This document shows, one piece after another, positions 42,906-53,830 of a stretch of DNA of 64,000 nt (positions are counted from its first letter, which is position 1; every line of letters starts with the position of its first letter). The notes beneath the pieces are model-generated. The model was not told where the DNA came from and did not search any database. It saw only the letters and a program-made list of their open reading frames with translations. The position numbers and the translations under genes were made by a program. Source of the stretch: Delphinapterus leucas (lineage: Eukaryota > Chordata > Mammalia > Artiodactyla > Monodontidae); assembly GCF_002288925.2 (NCBI RefSeq), contig NW_022098043.1, positions 8,826,554-8,890,553 of the forward strand, written 5' to 3'.

Positions 42906-43149
42906 CTCATCATTTGTCTTGCAAATTAGCACCATTCCATAGGGAAGAGAATTGGATTGACTAAAAATCCCTGTATTAAGGAATACTGTAAATCTGAAAT
43001 GCGGGTGTCATGACGACACTAAGGAGAGGCCCTGACCACCAGCTTCCCAGGAGCTTGCTCTCGGGCGCTCCCTTACACAGAGCAGGCCTCTGCACGTTGG
43101 CTTAGAGGATTTATCACGCAAGGGGACTTGCATGGCGTCGGCCTCTCTA
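42906..43149. other. Intron 1, no feature recognised
   Basis: No known repeat or exon. Confidence 0.4.
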
Positions 43150-43335
43150 TGCTGAACCTTACAAGTACCGTCTCATGTTATCTTTCTCATTGCCCTGGTC
43201 ATGCCCCCATTTTGCAGTTGTGAAAATGGAGGCCAAAGAGGTTAACGTGAATCTTGTAGAGGATCACACTGCTAGTAAGGGGCAGGGGTGGCCTTTAAAC
43301 TCCATCCTTCTGATTCCAAAATCCAGCCCTCAGTA
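43150..43335 (-). mobile_element. MIR relic
   Basis: 'ccccattttgcagttgtgaaaatggaggccaaagaggtt' and 'cacactgctagtaaggggcaggg' in reverse orientation. Confidence 0.65.
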
Positions 43336-44189
43336 CACACTGGAGGCTGGTCCAAGGGTGCATTTCCACGTGCAGAGGAAAGTATGAGGACTTTCCTCTG
43401 AACGTCTAACAAATGTTCTTTAGTACTTTTTAAATTCTTTGCCACTCAAAGCAGACTGTTAGGGGCTGCTCATAGTTCGGCTCAGGTGCCTTGGAGCCTC
43501 TACCTTAAGACGCGGGAGAGTCAGCATGCAGTAGTTGCAGTTCTTCGTTTACAAGGAAGCCCCATGTCCCACATAGACACCTCTAAGCCACGTCAGGTGT
43601 GGAATTGCTTTTGAGGCCTCGGGCACTGTTATGGTCTTTATTCCTCCCTGCACCACCTGCTCTGCTCTGTGCACATCCAGGCGGACTCTGAAATAACGTA
43701 GCTGTCAGGGAGCAAGCTAGCATTTGAACTTGGGACCAGCTCCATGCCCTGGCTGTGTCACACTGCAGCTGGGGCCAGAAATGAGCAGTGAGGCAGTGGT
43801 TGCCGCTCTCCTAGATAACTAGTGGGTAAGTGATTATTCCAACCCGAAGAGGTAAAACCATACAGAGGTACTGAACAAGGTTCCTGTCCTCAGAGGGGTT
43901 AGAGTGCTGGGCTGTGGGTGTCAGTATCTGTCCACAAGATGGGCAGGGTCTCCACGTCCTTGCGTCAGGGCAGCCTCTATTACTTGTCATCTCGTTTGGC
44001 ACTGGGTGATGTTCCTGGGAAATAGGTCCAATCTTCCCAATTCCTTAACTACCTTGATTTCTTCATTCTTTCCTTTAAATAACCTCCTCCAGAGGCATTT
44101 ATCTAACTGCTAGCTAGAATTCCCTTGTTCTTTTGCCTCCGATAAAGCTGGCTTTATAGGGCTTTTGTGTTGATGGACTATTGGCTTCT
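43336..44189. other. Intron 1, no feature recognised
   Basis: Short open frames only. No recognised transposon. Confidence 0.4.
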
Positions 44190-44275
44190 TTCCTTTTTTT
44201 TTTTCATTGAAGTATAACTGACAACACTGTATTAGTTTCAAGCGTACGACATAATGATTCAACATTTGCATATGA
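44190..44275 (-). mobile_element. LINE-1 3' tail fragment
   Basis: 'cattgaagtataactgacaacactgtattagtttcaagcgtacgacataatgattcaac' is the reverse of an L1 3' end. Confidence 0.85.
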
Positions 44276-44470
44276 TGGACTGTGGTTTCTGAGCTTGCTA
44301 AATTCCAGATGGAGAGCACACAAAAGCATCTTGGGAATTTTCCCCCAGATCCTGCTTTCATTTTGATTCCGTGGGATCTGTTTGGTACATATTGATTGTC
44401 GAGGAAGCATTTCTTGAAACAACAGACAAGAACTGGTTGCTGTGGTCCCCAAGGATGGGCCCTCCCATCA

Positions 44471-44505
44471 TGTGCCTAATTGGCACAACATGGACTTATA
44501 AATAG
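44471..44505. promoter_or_regulatory. Palindrome next to a MEF2/TATA-like site
   Basis: TGTGCC-taatt-GGCACA (44,471-44,487) is a perfect 6+6 palindrome. TTATAAATAG (44,496-44,505) is a full match to the MEF2 consensus on its complement and also resembles a TATA box. Any activity is inference. Confidence 0.3.
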
Positions 44506-44754
44506 TGTTGGACCTTCGTGAGCTCAGAGTGCTCTGTGAGGCTTCAGTCTTACTCCAACGTCCTTGTGTGGCATTGGATTAACCGCTAGAATTCTGTGAG
44601 TTGAATTCCATTACATGCCAGAGTCTCTTAAGGACAGGAAAAAAAAATGATTTCTAAGTCTCAGGTGATGGGCTGTGTATTGGAACAAGTACAGCCAGAT
44701 TCCAAATCAGCTGAAGCATTCAGCAGGCCCTCCGAGTCAATAAGGAGAGGGTGG

Positions 44755-44945
44755 CGGTACATCTGTTACTACATACTTTACTTAGCACTTTACATGCATT
44801 ACCCTATATTTAGTTTCCAGAATTCTCCTAAGAATGAGGTCTTATGAATTTAGGACTTTATGTAAATTTGAAGATTTTACAAAGATTGCTAATAAGTGGC
44901 AGAGCCAGGACTTGAACCCAGCTGCTCTGACGTTATAGCCTTTGC
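44755..44945 (-). mobile_element. MIR-like relic
   Basis: 'cactttacatgcattaccctatatttag' and 'taataagtggcagagccaggacttgaacccagctgctctgac' match MIR/MIR3 in reverse order. Confidence 0.7.
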
Positions 44946-45122
44946 CCTTCACCTCTGCTGTGTCATGGAATTTCACCACTCACACGGGGCTTGTGGTTTG
45001 TCCGGATCCCACAGTGAATCACCAGGCGGCTGGGACTAGGGTCCTCTGTCTAACACTCTGGAATCTGGACGCCACACTCTGGAGTAGGCCATTGTCTTTT
45101 CTGCCACGTAAACTCAGGCCCA

Positions 45123-45270
45123 TTTTTATTTTATTTTATCTTTATTTATTTATTTATTTTTGCCACACTTCGAGGCTTGCGAGATCTTAGTTCCCTGACC
45201 AGGGATTGAACCCAGGCCCTCAGCAGTGAAAGCACGGAGTCCTAACCACTGGACCACCAGGGAATTCCCT
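45123..45270 (-). mobile_element. CHR-related SINE, short form
   Basis: Minus orientation with (TTTA)n tail and end 'ggaccaccagggaattccc'. Confidence 0.93.
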
Positions 45271-45786
45271 GAAAACTCATCTTTGAGCGTGCTTCTCCAG
45301 TAACGCATTAGAAAGACCACGCTTTCCAGCATGACCTGGTGAGGGAGCTTCATGGCGGCTGGGTTGACCAGTGCAGAAAGCCAGTACCCTGAGTTAAAGA
45401 AGAAATCTGGGGACAGGTCCAGATTCAAACCCAGGTCCTTTTGGGAGTTCCTGCAGTGTACACAGGAGACATGAATGGCAGTGACAGAATGCTGAGCAAA
45501 GTGGACGTTCAACGGTAGGTTGAAACGGCGGTGTGTCTCTTCAGTGGGATGTGATGCAGCTGTTCAGATGTGAAATAGCACGGTGTAGCGGTGTGGGAGA
45601 GGTGTGGGAGGGTGCTGAGTGGTGCGGGACGCTGCTTAGTCTCTCCTGTCCTCAGACTCTGTAAAATGTTCACGTCAGAAAACCTACCTCATGGGGTTGT
45701 CGTGAGGATTCAAAAGTGAACCATTTGTAAGCCCTTCACTGTGCTCTCTGTTCCTTGCAGTGGATATCTGTCTATATCTTTATCTG
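45271..45786. other. Intron 1; MIR-like relic near 45,620-45,750
   Basis: 'ctcagactctgtaaaatgttcacg...ctcatggggttgtcgtgaggatt' is the MIR 3' part. The rest is unassigned. Confidence 0.5.
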
Positions 45787-45806
45787 CGCACACACACACA
45801 CACACG
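45787..45806. repeat. Short (CA)n run
   Basis: About ten CA units followed by gtacgtgtgtt. Confidence 0.9.
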
Positions 45807-47034
45807 TACGTGTGTTGTATGTATTTGTCTCCCCTCCTTTTGAGTCACTTCCTTAAGATACCTCCTCAGGAGTGGGGTTGTGGGGCTAAAGAGAACAAGT
45901 GTTTTTCTCTCCACACATTCTTCCCGTCACTTTGCTCTAACAAGTGCTGTAGCCTGTACCTCACCCATGTCCTCCAGGGCCCTCTGATCTGACCTCACTC
46001 TCCCTGCCTGGCAAACTTCGCTTCTTCAGTCTGGCTCACTGTTCTGACCAGGTCGAGAGAGCTCCTTGCTTTCCTGCAAAAATGTCCTAAGAGAGAAACT
46101 TTGTCATTACCACAAGCAGAAAACCAGTATTAATTGCCATGAGTAGAAAGTACACATTGAAATAAACTTAGGTAACTGTTGATAATAAAAGATGCTCATC
46201 TGTGGACCACCTGAGACCGTCTGGTGACCCCCTGGTGTCTGGCTCATTCCTGTCTCTGGGCCTCAAAAGAACCTGGGGAAGGGAAGATGATGGCTGTAAG
46301 GGGTGTGTGCAGGTGCCTTGAAGAAGGGGTCTGGCTGAGGAGAGTCAAGGCAGGGACCCCAAGGGAGAGGTGTTTTGTTGGAGCCAAGATGAGAGGATGC
46401 CTTTGCCAGGAGGACAAGGGGCGGGTATAGACATGGCAGTAGAGAGAACAGCATGTGCCAGACACAGACGTCATGTTCAGGGCAACCAACAATAATTTAA
46501 ACTTGTGGGAGCCAAAAGAGTGGGAGAGCGTGATGTGACTGGGCAGGGAGACAGGGCCACCTCGCAAAGGAAGTCCCACGCCAGGATGGAGGCTCCGATT
46601 TCGATTTTGCCCTTGTCCGTTTCAGCACCCTCTCCATGGCCCGACCAGACTGACAACACAGCCTTTACCCAGGCAGCCCAGCAGTTGGCTTTCTTTCCTT
46701 GGGTATTATTTGCTGTCGGTTCACTGCCCGTCCCCGTCTCCTCTACCCGCCCCCCTCCCACCTTTCTTTGTCATTATTTGCTGAGTGTCTCTTGTGTGCC
46801 ATGCTCTGTGCCAGGTCCTGCGACGCTGGCCTGAAGAAAAGGCGGTCCCTGCCTCAAGCTGCTCACAGCCTAGGGGAGGAGGTGCGTGGCCTTCTAGTTG
46901 GGCGTGAGCACCAGAGGCAGGGACCCGGGGAAGCTTCCTGACCTCGTTCCGTGATATAAGGGATCCCTTTGGAATCTGACGTTATTAAAAGAAAGTTTGC
47001 AGTGTTTTCTCTTTGTTATAGAAGTAATGTATTT
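45807..47034. other. Intron 1, unassigned with an ancient repeat piece
   Basis: 'ttgctgagtgtctcttgtgtgccatgctctgtgccagg...ctcaagctgctcacagcctagg' (46,775-46,875) is the old 'tattgagcacctac' repeat. No exon is seen. Confidence 0.45.
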
Positions 47035-47124
47035 GGGGACTCACTGCCTTGGGCCCGGGTTCAATCCCTGGTCGGTGAACTAAGGTCCCGCAAGCCGCAT
47101 GGCGCGGCCAGTAAATAAACAAAT
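47035..47124 (+). mobile_element. CHR-related SINE, internally deleted
   Basis: Only 'ggggactcactgccttgggcccgggttcaatccctgg...gcatggcgcggcc' remains; the first part of the tRNA-like head is reduced. The duplications AGTAATGTATTT (about 47,023) and AGTAATGTGTTC (about 47,125) confirm it as an insertion. Confidence 0.88.
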
Positions 47125-47136
47125 GAGTAATGTGTT

Positions 47137-47300
47137 CATTATAGAAAAGTTGGAAAATACAGGAAAGAAGAAGAAAAATTTGCCCATAATCTTACCCTGC
47201 CAGCAGGTACTGTTTACTTTTTGGTATATTGCTTCAGCAGCTTTGTGTCTATATAGTTTAAACGTTTTTCATGTGATTGAGTTCATATTGCCTATGCTAT
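47137..47300. repeat. Old interspersed repeat, left part
   Basis: 'agaaaagttggaaaatacaggaaagaagaag' followed by 'cttaccctgccagcaggtactg' is an ancient repeat type also seen at 9,310 and 54,940. It continues after the SINE to about 47,700. Confidence 0.5.
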
Positions 47301-47304
47301 TTTT

Positions 47305-47511
47305 TTTTTTTTTTTTTTTGCGGTACGCGGGCCTCTCACTGTTGTGGCCTCTCCCGTTGTGGAGCACAGGCTCCGGACACACAGGCTCAGCGGCCATGGC
47401 TCATGGGCCCAGCCGCTCTGCGGCATGTGGGATCTTCCCGGACCGGGGCACGAACCCGTGTCCCCTGCATCGGCAGGCGGACTCTCAACCACTGCACCAC
47501 CGGGGAAGCCC
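47305..47511 (-). mobile_element. Young CHR-2-type SINE
   Basis: Nearly full-length minus copy with pure poly-T. A perfect duplication TTGCCTATGCTATTTTT lies at 47,289-47,305 and 47,512-47,528. This copy explains three overlapping open frames. Confidence 0.97.
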
Positions 47512-47954
47512 TTGCCTATGCTATTTTTATATCCTGGTTTTTTTCACAAGAATTTTCTTGTTATAAACCCTTCAAGAACATTTTAAATGACTGATACGTC
47601 AACTGGTTGATACTGTTACTTACCATTCCCCTGAAGTTGGACAAGTAGAGGTTTCTAATTTTTCTCTGTGTGTTGTACTGTTCTGAGGGTCTTTGTACAG
47701 CACTTTTTGTTCTTTTTCCTACTCTTATTGATTGTTATGACGGCTCCTGTAGCTTGTATCTGGAGGTGTGAACCTGCTCTCCCTGCCTGTGTGTATACAG
47801 TCTGTTCTTGTTGCTCTGGGTTGTCATTCTGTAAAGTCACCACGAACACTGAGTTAGCAAATCCTGAACCGTTATTCCTAGGGGAACATGGTAAGGTTCC
47901 TGGGATGCTCTGGTGACAACATTTTTATCATCTGATTATTACATAACCGGAAAA
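47512..47954. other. Rest of old repeat plus unassigned DNA
   Basis: Old repeat to about 47,700, then DNA without recognised features. Confidence 0.4.
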
Positions 47955-48130
47955 GACATAGTATCACTTATATGTGGAATCTTTAAAAAAAGAAAAGTCA
48001 AACTCATGGAAACAGAGTAGAAAATTGGTTGCCATGGGTCAGGAAATTAGGGAGAGGTTGGTAAAAGTATGTGAATTCTCAGCTCTAAGATGAATAGGAT
48101 CTGAGGATCTAATGTGAAACATTAGAGAAA
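47955..48130 (+). mobile_element. LINE-1 3' fragment
   Basis: 'agacatagtatcacttatatgtggaatctt', 'actcatggaaacagagtagaaaattggttgccatggg' and 'gttggtaaaagtatgtgaattctcagc' are L1 3' sequence. Confidence 0.85.
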
Positions 48131-49795
48131 AAAAAGACATTGTTTTGTGTGTGTTTCTGCTTAAGGACGCCTTACTTCATACGTACTGTTGACTCAGCCG
48201 TGGCCGACAGCTCTGTAACTCACGTCTGAACACAGCTTGTCCAGCACGTGTTTTCTCCGTAAGTGCATCACAGCCCTCTGCTGCTTGGGACTCTGGGCAG
48301 CACTGCGCTGGGGGCTGTTATTAAACAGCAGAATCAACAGCAAGGTGGAAAATATGGCACTGAATAGACTGTGAGAAGGGCTCTGTTTACAGCTCGAGAG
48401 CTGACACAAGAAGGCAGAGATCGCCTCATTCACCCACCCGCAGCTGGGTGGCGCACGTCCAGCGACCCAGATTCTTTACCACTCCGCGCGTGTCTGGATG
48501 ACCGTGCAAGTGCCCTGAGTGTTGATCTGGGGGTTGCACATACACCTTAGCAAGCGGGCAAATTTGCAGAACGGAATATGAAAATGAAGAGAATCGGCTA
48601 TTCACGCCAGGTGCCCACCAAGCCTGGTTTGTGGCCCATGTTGTACGTACCTCGTGAGGTAGAGGTCGTTACAGTGAGGCTGCTTTAAAAATAAGATTTT
48701 AATAGCATTCTTCCACAAATTTTGGGGGTTTTTTTTGTAGGAGGGTGGTGTGGAGGAAAGTATAATCCCTATGAGTATTTGATACCTAGTTTTCTAGTAA
48801 GCCAGTGAGTCTTTCTCAAAGTCTAAGAAGGCTCGAGTGTTTGCAAATCACTTTATTCCTGTCTTAAAACGTGTGTGCTCCTGTCTCTTGGAGGGGGTCC
48901 AACTACAGCTTGATGATAAGGCCCTTTGTGTCCCTGGCGATTTTAGATGAGCATCCCATTCTTAGGACCCACAGGGGTGGGACAGGCACAGCTCTGGAGA
49001 GTCCGGCTACCCTGCAGTGTTTTCCGGCTATACGTCCCAGCATCTGATGTTGGTGTGGAAACGTGTGAACTCAGATTGTCCTTTAAACCAAGGCAGCCTT
49101 AGTAATTAGGGTTCTTGTGAGCTGGGAGGCTTTGAGGGGGGCTTTTGGCCCCCCTGCCCTGGAATTTCGAAAGAAGCGTGCAGCAAAAGAGAAAGGAGAG
49201 TCACTGAGGCAAGGAAATGGGTTAAACACTGACAGCTTTCTCAAGTATAGGGAACAGAGGGAGGTCACCTTGACAGTAGTCTTGGAGTGGGGACTACTTA
49301 GGACTCAGGACATTTACTCTCCCTGACTGGGCTCATGTGTGGCGTTTGGACCTTAGCGTGTTTGGGGTGGGAAGACTGTAGCGTAGGCTGGGTCAGCTTG
49401 GCGGGGGTGGGAGGGGGGAGCGAGGCACTTTGATGTCCCGAGCTGCAGGGCACTCAGTCCCTGTGCAAGAGCTGAGTCACCTGCGGGGACCAAGGCGGAA
49501 CTCCACACCTCTGTTGTTCCCCTTGCTTCCTCCATTCTCCCTTCTTTCGTTTCATCCTTTCCTTTTACTCTTTCTTGCTTTAGCCTGCTTCCAGAGTGAG
49601 CCCAGGATGGTGTAGGACATGTTCCCCTACTTGGCCATCTACCAGCACAGTTTATTATTATTTATTTAATGTTTTTCTTTAAATTGTCTTGAGCCTAACA
49701 CCTCAGTCTACTCTAAGCACAAAACATCTGTAAAATTACACGTTTGATGTGGTAGTTATATTTTTTCTATGCATATTAAAAATAGGTAACCACTA
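48131..49795. other. Intron 1, no feature recognised
   Basis: About 1.6 kb of mostly unique-looking DNA without exons or clear transposons. A G-rich phrase (ggcgggggtgggagggggga) lies at 49,399-49,418. Confidence 0.4.
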
Positions 49796-50116
49796 GGGCT
49801 TCCCTGGTGGCGCAGTGGTTAAGAATCCGCCTGCCAGTGCCGGGGACACGGGTTCGAGCCCTGGTCCAGGAAGATCCCACATGCCATGGAGCAACTAAGC
49901 CCGTGCGCCACAATTACTGAGCCTGCGGTCTAGAGCCTTCGAGCCACAACTACTGAGCCTGCGCGCCTAGAGCCCGGCTCCGCAACAAAGTGAAGCCGCT
50001 GCAATGAGAAGCCCACACACCGCAACAAAGAGTAGCCCCTGCTCACCGCAACTAGAGAAAGCCCGCGTGTGACAATGAAGGCCCGAATGCAGCCATAAAT
50101 AAATAAATTTTAAAAA
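49796..50116 (+). mobile_element. CHR-type SINE, long form
   Basis: Full plus-orientation copy starting gggcttccctggtggcgcagtggttaag. Duplications ATAGGTAACCACTA (49,782-49,795) and TTAGGTAACCACTA (50,118-50,131). Confidence 0.96.
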
Positions 50117-50219
50117 ATTAGGTAACCACTAAATTGCATTCATCCATATCCCTTCTAACACCTCTCTTGAACCCTGGTGATCTGCATACCACACTCTGGA
50201 AAATGCTGGAGGGGCAGGA

Positions 50220-50400
50220 AGAGCAGTCGCTCTGGGAGTCTGGAACCCTGAATGCAGGCCACATCTTGGCCCCTGACCTGCTGTGTGATGTTGAACTATT
50301 CCCCTCCTGCCTCCTGGCCTCATTTGCCTCATATTGGGCTGATGAATATCGGCTCTCTCCATGCTGAAGAGTAGTTGCAGGATGCTGTTCAAGTGGTACC
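50220..50400 (+). mobile_element. MIR relic
   Basis: 'tctgggagtctggaaccctgaatgc' to 'cctgctgtgtgatgttgaactattccc...ttgcctcatattggg'. Confidence 0.7.
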
Positions 50401-50814
50401 TCCGTGGTTCCTGGCCTCTCCGACAGCAGCTCAGGACTCTGACCTGGACATGTGATTCATTTGCCTGAAGAAATAGAGACTTTTAAAATTTTGGAGCTCA
50501 GGAACATTTTGTCTTCAAACATGCTTCTTACTTACATTTGGGTTTCAGCTCTCACTGCTTGTTAGCCAAGGAAGCAGCTTGATGGAGTAAGGGTTTTGGA
50601 GCCCGGCAGCATCGTGACTCTCTCCATCCTTCTGGCTCCTTCTCTCTGATGTGATAATGGAAGACCCTCCTGGCAGGGCCCTTGTGCTGCAGAGGAGGCC
50701 AGGTGCACAGATCCAGGGGGTGTCTGATGTGGGTTCCCTCCCCAGCCTCAGCCTGCATGGGTGTAGAAGTTAGTGTTGCCTCTGTCCCAAGAACAGAGTT
50801 GTTCTTGGACAGAG
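50401..50814. other. Intron 1, no feature recognised
   Basis: No known repeat or exon. Confidence 0.4.
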
Positions 50815-51090
50815 ATGTAAAGCTTGGCTTCTGGAGCCAGGCCGCCTGGGTTTAAATTCTCACTCCTCCACTTTCAGCTACATAGCTTGGGGCTTCATTT
50901 AACTCTCTGGGACTGGTTCCTCATCACAGAGCCTATTTGAGGAAAATAGTTAAATAAAGCAGGTAAAATGCCCGCTGTCGTACCTGGCACGCAGTGAGGG
51001 CTCCATCCGTGTTGTTGATTCATCATAATGAATGAGGTGCTATATGCCACGTGAGTAGTAGCATCTGGGATATAGTAAGTGCTCAGTGAA
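50815..51090 (+). mobile_element. MIR relic
   Basis: 'gcttctggagccaggccgcctgggtttaaattctcactcctcc' and 'acctggcacgcagtgagggctcc'. Confidence 0.85.
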
Positions 51091-51524
51091 TAGTAGCTAT
51101 TGTTTTTCTAACATGTGACAGGAGGCCCCGGAGTGCTGGCTTCGGGGCCTAGAGGACAGGGCTGGTCTTCTACCTGCAACTCTGGTTGGATCAGACTTTT
51201 CATCCTCCCCACCCCCACCCCCTTTAAGCCTTTCATGCCTGGAACCCACCCACAGGAACCCGCCATTGGACCACGCTGGCCCAGCTGAGCCCGTGCATGA
51301 AGCCCTCCTCTGTGTTTGGCTTTGAAAGAATTGTAACTCAGTTTTGGAAAAGGCAATACAGTCACAACTTTCAGAAGTGAAAATACGTGCATAAAACTGT
51401 GTGTAATGAAAAATCTCCCTCCTGTCCTTGTCCTCATTTGCCCAGTCTCCTCCAGCTTGCCCCTCCCTCCCTAAACCCTTAAGCCCTGGGTAACCACTGT
51501 TAATATTTCTAGGGTCTCTCTTTG
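51091..51524. other. Intron 1, no gene
   Basis: A 152-codon minus frame overlaps here but shows no domain and runs into the neighbouring L1 tail. No other feature. Confidence 0.4.
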
Positions 51525-52000
51525 TTTTATTTATTAAGGCATTATTTACATACACTGAAACTCACCAGTTTTAAGAGGACAGTTTAATGAGTTTGGGTAA
51601 TAATCCTGTAACCTCTACCACAGTCAAGTTGTAGAATAGTTCCCTCACCCCAAATAGTTTTCTCGTGCCCCTTTGTACTCCCTCCCCTCTTCCCTCACCC
51701 ACTTCCCTAGGCAACCACTGGTCTGCTTTGTCACTGTGGTTCTGACTTTTCTGTAATTTCATAGAAATAGAATCACAGTACATAGATTTTTGTGCTTGAC
51801 TGATTTCACTTAGCATGGTTTTTTTTGGAGATTCATCCATGTTGTTGCATGTATTGCTATTTTGTTCCTTTTTAGTGCCGTATGGGACTCTGTAGTATTC
51901 CATGGCATGGGTATACCACAGTTTGTCCATTCACCAGTTGATGGACATTTGGGGTTGCTTCCAGATTTTGGATGTTACGAATAATTTTGCTACAGATCTT
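51525..52000 (-). mobile_element. Old LINE-1 3' fragment
   Basis: Reverse strand of L1: 'cactgaaactcaccagttttaag', 'gtagaatagttccctcaccccaaatag', 'ttagcatggttttttttggagattcatccatgttgttgcatg' and 'tgatggacatttggggttgcttccag'. Confidence 0.93.
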
Positions 52001-52906
52001 CACTGGTGAGTTTTTGTGTAGACATTTTCTTTTCTGCCCTCATTTCTTTAGATATAACAAACAAGTACAAATAAATTCTGTTTCTCCCCCCCTTCTGTAC
52101 ATAAAGGGTGAAATATTATAAAAATGCTTCTGGCACCCTGTGATTTTTGAAAGGGCCTCAGCATCATATGAGAAGATCATAGCCAGTCTCTAATTTGGTC
52201 TTGTGTCCTAGCATCCTAGGAACTAAGGGTGCCAGGTGGTCTTCCTGGCTCCTGGAGGGCGTGCCAGCCTTCTGGGACCTCGGAGAAGATGATGGAGGTG
52301 GGCATGGCTGCAGAGAGGTTTGCTCTCTGGGCCTTGTTCCATCTAATAGGGCTTCTGGCTCTGTGGATCATAGGAGGGCAAGTGTGAGGCTGTGCTGGGC
52401 TTAGATGGGGTCACGTGAGTATTTTGGCATCAGAATTGTAAAGGAAATTAGCTTATGCACCAATCACGTCCTGTTGCAAAACCACAGATTCTTAGCAGAG
52501 GTGAATACCCGCCCTTTTACGGCCCTTCTGTGTGAGTGAGGCTGGGTGGGTGGGTTGCTGACCTGTTTCGAAGAACGTTCAGTTTACTGATGTGGAGGAC
52601 AGTGGTGCAGATTCTGTGTTTGCTCAGAGCACATTTTGTTAAAGGTCGTACTTTTACCTGTCCCCAGTCCCCATTGCCTTCGAGACCCCAATATCCCTCT
52701 GCCCCCCAAGGATATACTGTTTTGAACTTTTCAAGGGAAATTAGGCTTGATAGAATATGCAGATTTGGATTAAAAAAGGAAGGCTATTGAGGTCTTTACC
52801 CTCTTTTCTTCTGGTAGTGCTGTTAGCAGACAGTAGGATTTAGGAAACCACATCCACCGTTTTCAGTAAATAAAGGATACGTTACTTAAGGGTGTCTTCT
52901 CCTGTG
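52001..52906. other. Intron 1, no feature recognised
   Basis: No known repeat or exon could be supported. Confidence 0.4.
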
Positions 52907-53099
52907 GCTGTGCTGTCCACTAGAACTTGCCATGATGCTGGAAATGCCCTCTATCTGTGTGCTACCCTGTAATACTAGCCACATGTGTCTCTTGAGCCCT
53001 TGAAATATGTGTAGTGTGATTGAGGAACTGAATATTTAGTTTTACTTAAGTAGCTTAAACGTCAGTAATCACATGTGGCTGCTGTATTGGACAGCGTGG
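52907..53099 (+). mobile_element. hAT-type MITE, MER20-like, decayed
   Basis: Second copy of the element seen at 14,361: 'gtgctgtccactagaact', 'tactagccacatgtgtctcttgag', 'attgaggaactgaatattt' and the closing 'attggacagcg'. Confidence 0.72.
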
Positions 53100-53157
53100 G
53101 TCCAGATGAATGTTGACTCCCATTGAGAATTTTTCTTTAATTAGAAAAATTATTCTA

Positions 53158-53283
53158 GGGACTTCCCTGGTAGTCCGGTGGTTAAAACTCTGAGCTTCCA
53201 CTGCAGGGGGCACGGGTTCAGTCCCTGGTCTGGGAACTGACATCCCACGTGCTGCACTGTGCGGCCAAAGAAAAAGAAAGAAA
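53158..53283 (+). mobile_element. CHR-related SINE, short form
   Basis: Reads gggacttccctggtagtccggtggttaaaac. The duplication AAAAATTATTCTA (53,145-53,157) is repeated as AAAAATTATTCCC from about 53,284. It is the last SINE in the window. Confidence 0.95.
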
Positions 53284-53589
53284 AAAAATTATTCCCGATA
53301 GAAACCATAGGGAATACATACCCTTACTCTAGACCTGTTTTAAGTGATTTTTAAGCAGATTAGGTGAATATGTTCTTTCATATGGGGTATTATTCATACA
53401 GCATGTTTACTGGGTGCCCACTATTTATAAGGCCCATGGTAAGTGCTGTATTGGATAATCAGAAGTTGTCGAAGTTACTTACCCTCCTTGGGTAAGTAAG
53501 GTGTCCTCATCTGTAATGAGAGTATTGGACAACATGGGCTTTTTGAAGTCCCTTCTTGTGCAGTCATTTTTATGGTCTTGTCTTTAATA

Positions 53590-53830
53590 GCAATAGCATT
53601 TATTTATTGAACACCCCTGTGTTCCAGGAATCGTATCCAGGACACTAAGTAATAAATGCGTTATCTCATTTAAATGTCATGATTTAATCTTCATTTGGTC
53701 CCAGTGAAACTAGGTGTTATCCTAGTTTCATAGATGAGGACATTGAGGCTTGGTGAGGTTCAGTAGTTTATCTGTCGTTACGTTGCCAGTTAACTGTACA
53801 GTTCAGATTCCCACTCGGGTCTGCCTCATT
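53590..53830 (-). mobile_element. MIR-like relic
   Basis: 'ttattgaacacccctgtgttccagg' then 'catagatgaggacattgaggcttggtgaggttcagtag' in reverse order. Confidence 0.7.

Noticed and set aside
44496..44505. TATA box of an intronic gene
   Set aside because: No downstream open frame or exon of note. Better treated as a possible MEF2 site or chance.
47099..47566. 155-codon plus-strand frame (and the related 12,797-13,216 minus and 4,044-4,484 plus frames)
   Set aside because: They are translations of CHR-2-type SINE copies, as shown by the shared peptide ending in SQPL.HQGSP.
51097..51555. 152-codon minus-strand frame as a gene
   Set aside because: Low-complexity peptide that runs into the adjacent L1 fragment. 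No start or splice context.
461..53283. Functional tRNA genes or a CRISPR-like array
   Set aside because: The repeated tRNA-like heads belong to dispersed SINEs with target duplications. Spacing is irregular, and the copies lack a proper cloverleaf context.
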